In this document: positions 5,988-13,585 of the stretch, piece by piece
Layout of the letters: every line of letters begins with the position of its first letter
Numbering within the stretch: position 1 is the stretch's first letter
NCBI GenBank assembly: GCA_964433315.1
Contig: CAYSQO010000042.1
Span: 1-18,243 of the forward strand
DNA length: 18,243 nt
Source of the DNA: Aquariibacter sp964433315
GTDB taxonomy: Bacteria > Pseudomonadota > Gammaproteobacteria > Burkholderiales > Burkholderiaceae_C
Reading direction: 5' to 3'
Notes under the pieces: model-generated
What the model was told of the DNA's origin: nothing
Database searches by the model: none
What the model saw: only the letters and a program-made list of their open reading frames with translations
Translations under genes and position numbers: made by a program

Positions 5988-7566
5988 CGGGGGCCGACCA
6001 GCGCTGCGTCGTCTGGCCCTGGGCGTTGACGCTCTCCAGGTGCACGTCGAAGCCCCACAGCCGCGCGACATGCTTGAGCACCTCGGGCGCGCTGTCGCCC
6101 ATCGGCCGGTTGTTGTGCTGGGTGTGGCGCAGCTGCAGCGAGCGGTCGCCGCGCAGGTTCACGTTCCAGACCTGGATGTTGGGCTCGCGGCTGCCCAGGT
6201 CGTACTGCCGCGAAAGCGCCTCGCGCAGGCGGCGGTAGCCGGCCTCGTCGTGGATGGCGCTGACCTCCAGGTTCGGTGCCTTCTCGTCGTCGCGGATCGC
6301 GAAGAGCCGGAAGTCGCGCATGACTTTCGGGCTCAGGTACTGGCCGATGAAGCTCTCGTCCTTGAAGTTGCGCATGGCCTCGTCCAGCGTCAGCAGCCAG
6401 TCGCGACCGGCCAGCTCGGGGAACCAGTGGCGGTCCTCCTCGGTCGGCTGCTCGCAGACGCGCTTGAGGTCGGTGTACATCGCGAAGCCCAGCGCATAGG
6501 GATTGAGCCCGCTGTAGCCCGGGTGGTCGACGGGCGGCTGGAAGATCACGTTGGTGTGCGACTTCATCCACTCGATCATCATCCCGTCGCCCAGCAGGCC
6601 CTGGTCGTACAGGGTGTTGAGCAGGCGGTGGTGCCAGAAGGTGGCCCAGCCTTCATTCATGACCTGGGTCTGGCGCTGTGGATAGAAGTACTGCGCCACC
6701 TTGCGGACGATGCGCACGACCTCGCGCTGCCAGGGCTCCAGCAGGGGGGCGTTCTTCTCGATGAAATAGAGCAGGTTCTCCTGCGGCTCGGCGGGGAAGC
6801 GGGTGGTCTCGGCGACCTCGTCGGGCGCCTGGGCGCGGCGCGGCAGCGTGCGCCAGAGGTCGTTGATCTGACGCTGGGCGTAGGCCTCGCGATCCTCGCG
6901 GCGCGCGCGTTCCTCGGCCAGGCTGAGCCGGCTCGGGCGGCGGTAGCGGTCCACGCCATGGTTCATCAGGGCATGGCAGGAATCGAGCGTGTCCTCCACG
7001 GCCTCGATGCCGTGGCGCTGTTCGCAGTCGGCGATGTAGTTCTTCGCGTAGACGAGGTAGTCGATGATGGACGACGCGTCCGTCCACATGCGGAACAGGT
7101 AGTTGCCCTTGAAGAAGCTGTTGTGGCCGTAGGCGGCGTGGGCGATCACCAGGGCCTGCATCGCCAGCGTGTTCTCCTCCATCAGGTAGCTGATGCAGGG
7201 GTCGCTGTTGATGACGATCTCGTAGGCCAGGCCCATGTGGCCGCGCTTGTAGCTCTTCTCGGTGGCAATGAATTCCTTGCCGTAGCTCCAGTGCCGGTAG
7301 TTCACCGGCATGCCGACGCTGGCGTAGGCGTCCATCATCTGCTCGGCGGTGATGATCTCCAGCTGGTTGGGGTAGGTGTCCAGGCCGTAGCGCGCCGCTG
7401 CGGCGCGGATGGCGGCGTGGTACTGCTCGATCAGCTCGAAGGTCCAGTCGCTGGCCACCGGCAGCGGCTCGGCGCGGGGCAGGGGCGCGAGGTCGGCCGC
7501 GGCCATGCGCAAGGGGGCGCGGCGCGGGCCGTCGTGGCTCGACAGGGGCGGGCGGGGCTGGCGCAT
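5974..7566 (-). CDS. spoVR: SpoVR family protein
   Basis: A 530-residue cytoplasmic protein of the SpoVR family (E. coli YcgB, about 510 residues). Characteristic stretches are YPNQLEIITAEQMMDAYASVG, RHWSYGKEF, GLAYEIVINSDPCISYLMEEN, AHAAYGHNSFFK and QVMNEGWATFWHHR, which includes conserved His and Glu residues. The biochemical role is not established: in Bacillus it affects spore cortex formation, while in non-sporulating Proteobacteria it is linked to stationary phase and stress. The start at 7566 has GAGGAG about 7 bases upstream. It is the last gene of prkA - yeaH - spoVR, only 31 bases after yeaH, so co-transcription is very likely. Confidence 0.95.
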   Translation of the reverse strand: MRQPRPPLSSHDGPRRAPLRMAAADLAPLPRAEPLPVASDWTFELIEQYHAAIRAAAARYGLDTYPNQLEIITAEQMMDAYASVGMPVNYRHWSYGKEFIATEKSYKRGHMGLAYEIVINSDPCISYLMEENTLAMQALVIAHAAYGHNSFFKGNYLFRMWTDASSIIDYLVYAKNYIADCEQRHGIEAVEDTLDSCHALMNHGVDRYRRPSRLSLAEERARREDREAYAQRQINDLWRTLPRRAQAPDEVAETTRFPAEPQENLLYFIEKNAPLLEPWQREVVRIVRKVAQYFYPQRQTQVMNEGWATFWHHRLLNTLYDQGLLGDGMMIEWMKSHTNVIFQPPVDHPGYSGLNPYALGFAMYTDLKRVCEQPTEEDRHWFPELAGRDWLLTLDEAMRNFKDESFIGQYLSPKVMRDFRLFAIRDDEKAPNLEVSAIHDEAGYRRLREALSRQYDLGSREPNIQVWNVNLRGDRSLQLRHTQHNNRPMGDSAPEVLKHVARLWGFDVHLESVNAQGQTTQRWSAPGPRH

Positions 7567-7597
7567 CGTGGGCTCCTCGGCAGCACGGCCCCGGGTT

Positions 7598-8890
7598 TCA
7601 GGCCGGACTGCCTTCCTTCTTGAACAGCTCGCGGAAGACGGGGTAGATCTCGCCCGGCGTCAGCACCTTGCGCATGGCGAAGTGCTTGTGCGTGGCGGCG
7701 ATCCGCGTGTACTCGTCCCACAGGTTCTGCTCGGCCTCGGCCACCTGCAGGTAGGCGTAGTAGCGCACCAGGGGCAGCAGCTTCTCCTCGACGATCTGGC
7801 GGCAGCGGCCGCTGTCGTGGTGCCAGTTGTCGCCGTCGCTGGCCTGGGCGATGTAGAGGTTCCACTCGCTGCTCGGGTAGCGGGCGCGGGCGATCTCGTC
7901 GGCCAGCACCAGGGCGCTGCTGACCACGGTGCCGCCGGTCTCGGTGGCGTGGAAGAAGCCGTGCTCGTCGACTTCCTGGGCCTGGGTGTGGTGGCGGATG
8001 AAGACCAGCTCGATCTTCTCGTAGTGCCGGGTCAGGAAGAGGTAGAGCAGGATGAAGAAGCGCTTGGCCAGGTCCTTGCGCTGCTCGTCCATCGAGCCGC
8101 TCACATCCATCAGGCAGAACATCACCGCCCGCGTCGTCGGCACCGGCACGCGCACGCGGCTGCGGTAGCGCAGGTCGATGGGGTCGAGGTAGGGGATGCG
8201 GCCGAGGCGGGCGCGCAGGGCCTCGATGCGGCTTTCGAGGTCCCGCAGGGCATGCGCATGCAGGGCTGCGCCGCCGCTGCCCGGGCCCTCGCGAAGCAGG
8301 CTCACGTGCTGAGCCTCCAGCTCGCGGAGCTCGCGACGCGGCTCGCCGCCCAGGGCGATGCGGCGGCCCAGCGCGCCGCGCATCGAGCGCACGACATGCA
8401 GGTTGTTGGGCGTGCCGTCGCTGGAGAAGCCGGCACGCTGGCTCTTCCATTCCGGGACTTCGGCCAGGGCGGTCTTGACGAGGTTGGGCAGGGCCAGGTC
8501 TTCGAAGAAGACCTGCATGAACTCTTCCTTGTTCAGGTGGAAGACGAAGTCGTCCTCGCCTTCGCCCGAATCGCTGGCCTGGCCGCTGCCCCCGCCGCCC
8601 CTGCCCCCGCCGCCCTTCGGGCGTTCGATCTGGTCGCCCGTCATGTACTCGCGGTTGCCGGGGTGCACCATCTCGCGGCTGCCGCCGTTGCCGTGGCGGA
8701 AGACGGGCTCGGACACATCGCGCTTGGGCAGGGTGATGTCCTCGCCACGCTCGATGTCGCGGATGCCGCGGCCGCTGACGGCCTTGCGCACCGCCTCGCG
8801 GATCTGCTCCTTGTGGCGTCGCAGGAAGCGCTCGCGGTTGCCGATGGACTTGTTCTTGCCCGCCAGGCGCCGGTCGATGATCGAGCTCAT
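7598..8890 (-). CDS. yeaH: DUF444 / UPF0229 family protein (YeaH-like, VWA-type domain)
   Basis: A 430-residue protein beginning MSSIIDRRLAGKNKSIGNRERFLRR, the standard N-terminus of YeaH. A Gly-rich linker (KGGGGRGGGGSG, about 92-103) precedes an acidic patch. The C-terminal half has a von Willebrand A-like metal site, MDVSGSMDEQ at 261-270, and FFHATETGGTVVSSAL. In E. coli yeaG and yeaH form an operon induced by stress and nutrient limitation; YeaH's exact role is unknown. The start at 8890 is fixed by family alignment. Its Shine-Dalgarno-like GGGGGGGAG comes from the C-rich edge of the palindromic element in the 112-base gap to prkA. A longer open frame to 9133 overlaps prkA and is not expected to be translated. 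Confidence 0.94.
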   Translation of the reverse strand: MSSIIDRRLAGKNKSIGNRERFLRRHKEQIREAVRKAVSGRGIRDIERGEDITLPKRDVSEPVFRHGNGGSREMVHPGNREYMTGDQIERPKGGGGRGGGGSGQASDSGEGEDDFVFHLNKEEFMQVFFEDLALPNLVKTALAEVPEWKSQRAGFSSDGTPNNLHVVRSMRGALGRRIALGGEPRRELRELEAQHVSLLREGPGSGGAALHAHALRDLESRIEALRARLGRIPYLDPIDLRYRSRVRVPVPTTRAVMFCLMDVSGSMDEQRKDLAKRFFILLYLFLTRHYEKIELVFIRHHTQAQEVDEHGFFHATETGGTVVSSALVLADEIARARYPSSEWNLYIAQASDGDNWHHDSGRCRQIVEEKLLPLVRYYAYLQVAEAEQNLWDEYTRIAATHKHFAMRKVLTPGEIYPVFRELFKKEGSPA

Positions 8891-8894
8891 AACT

Positions 8895-8956
8895 CCCCCC
8901 CGTAGCGCCTGCGGCGCTCCCCCCCAGGGGGGCGGCCCGAAGGGGCCGGCCGAGCC
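8895..8956. repeat. GC-rich intergenic palindromic element
   Basis: A compact run of inverted repeats in the prkA-yeaH gap: AGCGCC/GGCGCT (8904-8909 and 8913-8918, 3-base loop), seven C then A then six G (8919-8932), and GGCCC/GGGCC (8934-8938 and 8943-8947, 4-base loop), flanked by another C run at 8895-8901. The layout resembles dispersed intergenic palindromes I recall from Burkholderiales genomes. Only one copy is in this window, so its repeat status is inferred. As RNA it could fold into three successive hairpins between two genes of one operon and alter the ratio of their products. Confidence 0.5.
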
Positions 8957-9002
8957 GGACCCGTCGCGCCTGCTGGATGTCGCCTGAGAAGCATGCGGAC
9001 CT

Positions 9003-10925
9003 TCAGCTGCTCTTGCGCACGCGCAGGTACCACTCGCAGAGCAGGCGCACCTGCTTGGGCGTGTAGCCCTTCTGGACCATGCGGTTGACGAAGTCCTCGT
9101 GCTTCTTCGACTCGTCGGCGCTCGCCTTGGCATTGAAGCTGATGACCGGCAGCAGCTCCTCGGTGTTCGAGAACATCTTCTTCTCGATCACCGTGCGCAG
9201 CTTCTCGTAGCTGGTCCAGTTCGGGTTCTTGCCCGCGTTGTTGGCGCGGGCCCGCAGCACGAAGTTGACGATCTCGTTGCGGAAGTCCTTGGGGTTGGCG
9301 ATGCCGGCGGGCTTCTCGATCTTCTCCAGCTCGGCGTTCAGGCTGGCGCGGTCGAAGACCTCGCCCGTGTCGGTGTCGCGGTACTCCTGGTCCTGGATCC
9401 AGTAGTCGGCGTAGGTGACGTAGCGGTCGAAGATGTTCTGGCCGTACTCGCTGTAGCTTTCGAGGTAGGCGGTCTGGATCTCCTTGCCGATGAACTCGGC
9501 ATAGCGCACCGACAGGTGCTCCTTGATGAAGGCCAGGTACTTCTGCTCCAGCTCGGCCGGGAACTGCTCGCGCTCGATCTGCTGCTCCAGCACGTACATC
9601 AGGTGCACCGGGTTGGCGGCGACTTCGGTGCTGTCGAAGTTGAAGACCTTGCTGAGGATCTTGTAGGCGAAGCGGGTGCTGATGCCGCTCATGCCCTCGT
9701 CGACCCCGGCGTAGTCGCGGTACTCCTGGTAGCTCTTGGCGCGCGGGTCGGTGTCCTTGAGGTTCTCGCCGTCGTAGACCAGCATCTTGCTGAACAGCGA
9801 GGAGTTCTCGGGCTCCTTGAGTCGGGTCAGGATGGCGAACTGGCTCATCATCTTGAGCGTGCCCGGCGCGCAGGTGGCCGCCGCCAGGGAGGAGCCGCGC
9901 AGCAGCTTCTCGTAGATCTTCACCTCGTCGCTGACGCGCAGGCAGTAGGGCACCTTGACGATGTAGATGCGGTCGAGGAAGGCCTCGTTGTTCTTGTTGT
10001 TGCGGAAGGCCTTCCACTCGCTCTCGTTCGAGTGCGCCAGCACGACGCCGTCGAAGGGGATGGCGCCGAAGCCTTCGGTGCCCTTGTAGTTGCCTTCCTG
10101 CGTGGCGGTCAGCAGGGGGTGCAGCACCTTGATCGGCGCCTTGAACATCTCGACGAACTCGAGCAGGCCCTGGTTGCTCAGGCACAGGCCGCCGCTGTAG
10201 CTGTAGGCATCCGGATCGTCCTGGGCGTAGCTCTCGAGCTTGCGGATGTCGACCTTGCCCACCAGGGAGCTGATGTCCTGGTTGTTCTCGTCGCCCGGTT
10301 CGGTCTTGGCGATGCCGATCTGCTTGAGCACGCTGGGGTAGCGCTTGACCACCTTGAACCTGCGGATGTCGCCGCCGTACTCGTCGAGCCGCTTGACGGC
10401 CCAGGGGCTGAGCACCCGGTTCAGGTAGCGGCGCGGGATGCCGTACTCCTTCTCGAGGATCGGGCCGTCCTCGGCCGGGTCGAAGAGGCCCAGCGGCGAC
10501 TCGTTCACCGGCGAGCCCTTGATCGCATAGAAGGGCACCTGCTCCATGAGCTGCTTGAGCCGTTCGGCGATGGAGGACTTGCCGCCGCCGACCGGGCCGA
10601 GCAGGTAGAGGATCTGCTTCTTCTCCTCCAGGCCCTGGGCCGCATGGCGGAAGTAGCTGACGACCTGCTCGATCGCGTCCTCCATGCCGTAGAACTCGGC
10701 GAAGGCGGGGTAGCGCTTGATGACCTTGTTGGCGAACAGCCGCGAGAGCCGCGGATCGTTACGGGTGTCGATGACCTCGGGCTCGCCGATGGCCATCAGC
10801 ATGCGCTCGGCCGCGGTCGCGTAGGCCACGGGCTTGCGCTTGCACTCGGCCAGGTAGTCCTCGAGCGAGAGCTCCTCTTCGCGACTGCGCTCGTAGCGCG
10901 CGGCGAAGTTGCTGATCACGTCCAT
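9003..10925 (-). CDS. prkA: PrkA family serine protein kinase / AAA+ protein (YeaG-like)
   Basis: A 640-residue protein matching PrkA/YeaG in full length. The N-terminal AAA-type domain has a Walker A motif GPVGGGKSS at residues 110-118, preceded by EFYGMEDAIEQVVSYF and followed by AIKGSPVNESPLGLF. Downstream are FDGVVLAHSNESEWKAF and FLDRIYIVKVPYCLR, then the PrkA C-terminal domain ending LLCEWYLRVRKSS. The family is described as a serine kinase in Bacillus; E. coli YeaG is a stress and nitrogen-starvation protein that also has kinase activity. The start at 10925 (MDVISNFAARYERSR) has GGAGG 6 bases upstream and is preferred over an ATG at 10958. It is the first gene of prkA - yeaH - spoVR. 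Confidence 0.96.
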   Translation of the reverse strand: MDVISNFAARYERSREEELSLEDYLAECKRKPVAYATAAERMLMAIGEPEVIDTRNDPRLSRLFANKVIKRYPAFAEFYGMEDAIEQVVSYFRHAAQGLEEKKQILYLLGPVGGGKSSIAERLKQLMEQVPFYAIKGSPVNESPLGLFDPAEDGPILEKEYGIPRRYLNRVLSPWAVKRLDEYGGDIRRFKVVKRYPSVLKQIGIAKTEPGDENNQDISSLVGKVDIRKLESYAQDDPDAYSYSGGLCLSNQGLLEFVEMFKAPIKVLHPLLTATQEGNYKGTEGFGAIPFDGVVLAHSNESEWKAFRNNKNNEAFLDRIYIVKVPYCLRVSDEVKIYEKLLRGSSLAAATCAPGTLKMMSQFAILTRLKEPENSSLFSKMLVYDGENLKDTDPRAKSYQEYRDYAGVDEGMSGISTRFAYKILSKVFNFDSTEVAANPVHLMYVLEQQIEREQFPAELEQKYLAFIKEHLSVRYAEFIGKEIQTAYLESYSEYGQNIFDRYVTYADYWIQDQEYRDTDTGEVFDRASLNAELEKIEKPAGIANPKDFRNEIVNFVLRARANNAGKNPNWTSYEKLRTVIEKKMFSNTEELLPVISFNAKASADESKKHEDFVNRMVQKGYTPKQVRLLCEWYLRVRKSS

Positions 10926-10965
10926 CGTCGTCCTCCGGAGAAGCTGAGCGAAGGCCACGCCGTGC

Positions 10966-10980
10966 CGGGGTCGGACCCCG
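10966..10980. repeat. Palindrome 1 upstream of prkA
   Basis: CGGGGTC-G-GACCCCG is a perfect 15-base palindrome about 40 bases upstream of the prkA start. It shares the block GGGGTC/GACCCC with palindrome 2. It could be an operator half or an RNA hairpin in the prkA leader. Confidence 0.6.
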
Positions 10981-10985
10981 AGGCG

Positions 10986-11006
10986 GCGTGACCCCTGGGG
11001 TCACGC
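10986..11006. repeat. Palindrome 2 upstream of prkA
   Basis: A perfect 21-base palindrome with arms GCGTGACCCC and GGGGTCACGC around a central T, 60-80 bases upstream of prkA. No T tract follows on the minus strand, so it is not an ordinary terminator. It could be a dimeric regulator site or a leader hairpin. Confidence 0.65.
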
Positions 11007-11028
11007 ATCACACATCACGATCACGCAT
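11001..11028. repeat. TCACGCAT direct repeat upstream of prkA
   Basis: TCACGCAT occurs at 11001-11008 and again at 11021-11028, exactly 20 bases apart, close to two helical turns. The first copy overlaps palindrome 2. This spacing suits two proteins bound on one DNA face, but an 8-base repeat may be chance. Confidence 0.3.
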
Positions 11029-11099
11029 TGCTTGCGCTTGACTTTAGCGTCGCAGCTCAGCGGGGCAGGCATGGGCTTATGAGAGTCCCTGATGCCGCG

Positions 11100-11118
11100 C
11101 TGTTCCCCGCCTGAACAG
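11100..11118. repeat. CTGTTC / GAACAG inverted repeat
   Basis: CTGTTC (11100-11105) and GAACAG (11113-11118) are perfect 6-base reverse complements around 7 bases, in the gap between prkA and parB. It could be an operator for prkA or a weak hairpin. Nothing in the sequence decides between these. Confidence 0.3.
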
Positions 11119-11197
11119 GGTTTGTGCGAGCGACGCAGGCCGGCGCAGGTCCGGACTTCTGCAAGAACGGTGCCCCTCCCGGGGCCGTCAAGCCGAT

Positions 11198-11225
11198 GTC
11201 GAACGCCGGACGACGGGCGTTCGAC
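11198..11225 (-). terminator. Hairpin after parB, possible terminator
   Basis: GTCGAACGCC (11198-11207) and GGCGTTCGAC (11216-11225) form a perfect 10-base stem with an 8-base loop, beginning 11 bases beyond the parB stop on the minus strand. The bases after it on that strand have no T run, so it is either a weak intrinsic terminator or a 3'-end stabilising hairpin. Confidence 0.5.
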
Positions 11226-11235
11226 CCCCTCGGGC

Positions 11236-12156
11236 TCAGGCCTTGCGCAGGGCGCGCAGGCGATCGATCAGGTGGTCAAGCTCATCGAGCGAGCCGAAGG
11301 GCAGGGCGATTTCGCCGCGGCTGGCCGTGCCGCGGCCCTTCAGGCGGATCTGCACGGGGGCGGCCAGGGCGTCGGCCAGCTCCTCTTCCAGCCGCGCGAC
11401 ATCGCGCGACCTGGACGGTGCGGCCGCGGCGCGCAGCAGGGTCTTCTGACGGGCCGGGCTGCTGCTGCGGGCCACCAGCTTCTCGGCCTCGCGCACGCTC
11501 AGCTTGCGGCTGACGATCTCGTGCGCGTGGGTGATCTGCTGGGCCTTGTCCAGGGCCAGCAGGGCCCGCGCATGGCCCATGTCCAGGTCGCCCGCCATGA
11601 GCAGGCCCTGCACCGGCTCGGCCAGGTTCAGCAGGCGCAGCAGGTTGGAGGCGGCGCTGCGCGAGCGGCCCACCGCCTGGGCTGCCGCTTCGTGAGTGAG
11701 TCCAAACTCCTGCGTCAGGCGGCGCAAACCCTGGGCCTCTTCCAGCGGGTTCAGGTCCTCGCGCTGAATGTTCTCGATCAGCGCCATGGCCGCGGCGGCC
11801 TCGTCGGGCACCGCCTTGACCAGCACCGGCACCTCGTCCAGGCCGGCCAGCTTGGCGGCCCGGGAGCGGCGCTCGCCCGCGATGATCTCGTAGGCCGGCC
11901 AGCCGTTCTGGCTCTCGCCCGCCAGCGGCCGCACCAGAATGGGTTGCATGATGCCCTGGGCCTTGATGCTCTCCGCCAGTTCGTAGAGCGCGCCCTCGTC
12001 CATTCGCGTGCGCGGCTGGTACTTGCCGGCACGCAGCTGGTCGAGCTTCAGCGTCGAGGGCGCCGAGGCGTCGGAGGCCACGGGGGTGTCGCTGACCTTG
12101 GGGCCGAGCAGGGCTTCGAGGCCGAGGCCGAGGCCCTTGGGTTTCTTGGTGACCAT
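11236..12156 (-). CDS. parB: Chromosome partitioning protein ParB
   Basis: A 306-residue ParB that binds parS sites, spreads along DNA as a CTP-dependent clamp and works with ParA to segregate the origin region. The N-terminus KPKGLGLGLEALLG is the ParA-interacting motif of chromosomal ParBs. GERRSRA (94-100) is the arginine-rich CTP-binding patch, ENIQREDLNPLEEA (128-141) follows, and the helix-turn-helix is at about 153-174. The C-terminal dimerisation region is intact. It is the last gene of mnmG - rsmG - parA - hydrolase - parB, 24 bases after the hydrolase stop. There is no clear Shine-Dalgarno sequence before the ATG at 12156. Three likely target sites lie 1.5-3 kb upstream in rsmG and mnmG. 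Confidence 0.97.
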   Translation of the reverse strand: MVTKKPKGLGLGLEALLGPKVSDTPVASDASAPSTLKLDQLRAGKYQPRTRMDEGALYELAESIKAQGIMQPILVRPLAGESQNGWPAYEIIAGERRSRAAKLAGLDEVPVLVKAVPDEAAAAMALIENIQREDLNPLEEAQGLRRLTQEFGLTHEAAAQAVGRSRSAASNLLRLLNLAEPVQGLLMAGDLDMGHARALLALDKAQQITHAHEIVSRKLSVREAEKLVARSSSPARQKTLLRAAAAPSRSRDVARLEEELADALAAPVQIRLKGRGTASRGEIALPFGSLDELDHLIDRLRALRKA

Positions 12157-12180
12157 GGTGCTGCGGGGAAGAAGGGGTTC

Positions 12181-12762
12181 TCAGGCGCGGCTGGGCAGGC
12201 GGGCCGCCCAGCCGTCCAGCCAAGCCCGGCCCTCGGGCCAGTCGCCCAGGCCGGAGTCGGCGTTGATGTGGCCCAGCGCACCGGCCTCCCGCAGCTCCGC
12301 GCCCCAGTCCTCGGCCAGGGCCCGGGCCTGCGGCAGGGCGCAGTAGACGTGGTCGTCGCTGTTGGCCACCAGCAAGGCGGGGAAGGGCAGGCGCAGGCGC
12401 TGCACCGGGCGCCAGCTGTGCAGCTGTGGCGGCAGCGGGTCGCGGTCCAGGTCCGGCGGGGCGACCAGGAAGGCCCCGGCCACCCGGGCGGTGTGGCGGC
12501 TGTGGCCGGCCCAGGCCGCGACCAGGTGGCAGCCCAGGCTGTGGGCGACCAGCAGGACGGGGCGGCCGTCGGCCGGCAGGGCGAGCAGGTTCTCCTCCAG
12601 CTGCATCATCCAGTCACCCCGCAGCGGGCGCTGCCACTCGGCCTGCTCGACGCGCCGGTCGCCGTGCAGGGCCTCCCAGCGGGTCTGCCAGTGGCCCGGC
12701 CCGGAGCCGCCCCAGCCGGGCAGGCTGAGCACGTGGAAGGCGGAGGGCAGGGCGGAGGGCAT
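12181..12762 (-). CDS. RBBP9/YdeN-type alpha/beta hydrolase between parA and parB
   Basis: A 193-residue small serine hydrolase. After HVLSLPGWGGSGPGHWQTRWE (an oxyanion-loop-like start) come the nucleophile motif AHSLGCH with Ser75, an acid at Asp136 or Asp137 (VANSDDHV) and His165 in GHINADSGLGDWPEG, the marks of the RBBP9/DUF1234 family. Substrates of bacterial members are mostly unknown. The start at 12762 (MPSALPSAFHVLSL) fits the family; the upstream open frame overlaps parA. It sits 23 bases after parA and 24 bases before parB on the same strand, so it is very likely co-transcribed with both. Nothing shows that it takes part in partitioning. It lacks a signal peptide, so it is cytoplasmic. 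Confidence 0.9.
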   Translation of the reverse strand: MPSALPSAFHVLSLPGWGGSGPGHWQTRWEALHGDRRVEQAEWQRPLRGDWMMQLEENLLALPADGRPVLLVAHSLGCHLVAAWAGHSRHTARVAGAFLVAPPDLDRDPLPPQLHSWRPVQRLRLPFPALLVANSDDHVYCALPQARALAEDWGAELREAGALGHINADSGLGDWPEGRAWLDGWAARLPSRA

Positions 12763-12785
12763 GGCGGCGTAGGGACGGCGTGCGC

Positions 12786-13559
12786 TCAGCGCATGGTCTC
12801 GATACGGGCGACCATCTCGCGCGCGAAGGCCACGAAGGCCTGCGCGCCGCGCGAGGCCGGATCGAAGACGACGCCCGGCAGGCCGTAGCTCGGCGCCTCG
12901 GCCAGCCGCACATTGCGCGGGATCACGGTGCTGAAGACCTTGTCCCCGAAGTGCGCCTGAAGCTGTTCGCTCACCTGCTGCTGCAGCGTGATCCGCGGGT
13001 CGAACATCACCCGCAGCAGGCCGATGATCTGCAGCTCGCGGTTCAGGTTGGCGTGCACCTGCTTGATGGTGTTGACCAAGTCGGACAGGCCCTCGAGCGC
13101 GAAGTACTCGCACTGCATGGGCACGATCACGCCGTGGGCGCTGCACAGGCCGTTGAGTGTCAGCAGGCTGAGGCTGGGCGGGCAGTCGACCAGCACGAAG
13201 TCGTAGTCGCCGGCCACGGCGTCGATCGCGCGCTTGAGCCGTTGCTCGCGGTGCGGCTGGCCGACCAGCTCCACCTCCGCACCGGCCAGCTCGCGGTTGG
13301 CGCCCAGCACGTCGTAGCCGCCCTTGGGGCTGCGCTGACGGGCCTCGGCGATGCCGGCCGATTCCAGAAGCACGTCGTAGACGCTGAGCGCCAGCGCGCG
13401 CTTGTCCACGCCCGAACCCATGGTGGCATTGCCCTGCGGATCCAGGTCGATCACCAGGGCGCGCTGGCCGATCTGGGCCAGACCGGCCGCCAGATTCACG
13501 GTCGTCGTCGTCTTGCCGACGCCGCCTTTCTGGTTGGCGATGCAGAAGATGCGGGGCAT
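12786..13559 (-). CDS. parA: Chromosome partitioning ATPase ParA (Soj)
   Basis: A 257-residue ParA/MinD-type ATPase. The deviant Walker A motif KGGVGKTT is at residues 11-18, followed by VIDLDPQGNATMGSG (about 36-50) and the Walker B-like DFVLVDCPPSLSLLTLN. The short N-terminus without an HTH marks the chromosomal type rather than the plasmid type Ia. With ParB it moves the origin region during division. It lies downstream of rsmG on the same strand, with a 116-base gap that holds an inverted repeat (13586-13602), so a local promoter is possible. No strong Shine-Dalgarno sequence precedes the ATG at 13559. Confidence 0.97.
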   Translation of the reverse strand: MPRIFCIANQKGGVGKTTTTVNLAAGLAQIGQRALVIDLDPQGNATMGSGVDKRALALSVYDVLLESAGIAEARQRSPKGGYDVLGANRELAGAEVELVGQPHREQRLKRAIDAVAGDYDFVLVDCPPSLSLLTLNGLCSAHGVIVPMQCEYFALEGLSDLVNTIKQVHANLNRELQIIGLLRVMFDPRITLQQQVSEQLQAHFGDKVFSTVIPRNVRLAEAPSYGLPGVVFDPASRGAQAFVAFAREMVARIETMR

Positions 13560-13585
13560 GGGCGGGGCGCGGTCAGGGGAGGGGA

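Larger units (their letters stand above)
10926..11235. other. 310-base intergenic region upstream of prkA and downstream of parB
   Basis: No supported gene lies here. It holds two linked palindromes (10966-10980, 10986-11006), a direct repeat TCACGCAT (11001-11008, 11021-11028), a possible minus-strand -10 TAAAGT (11041-11046, no good -35), an inverted repeat CTGTTC/GAACAG (11100-11118), and a hairpin just past the parB stop (11198-11225). The AT-richer stretch around 11005-11050 is the likeliest place for the prkA promoter. Confidence 0.6.

Noticed and set aside
5977..7623. Long plus-strand open frame opposite spoVR
   Set aside because: It is antisense to a well-supported SpoVR gene and its translation is compositionally biased without recognisable motifs.
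9099..10991. Very long open frame opposite prkA on the plus strand (630 codons)
   Set aside because: It is antisense to a clear prkA gene, its translation is a low-complexity Val/Leu/Ala/Gly/Asp mix with no family motif, and such mirror frames are common in GC-rich DNA.
11030..11060. Plus-strand TTGACT as a -35 element
   Set aside because: No acceptable -10 lies 16-18 bases downstream and no plus-strand gene follows in this region.
11092..12888. 598-codon plus-strand frame opposite parB and the hydrolase gene
   Set aside because: Both real genes on the minus strand have full motifs; the opposite frame is Gly/Gln/Ala-rich shadow sequence.
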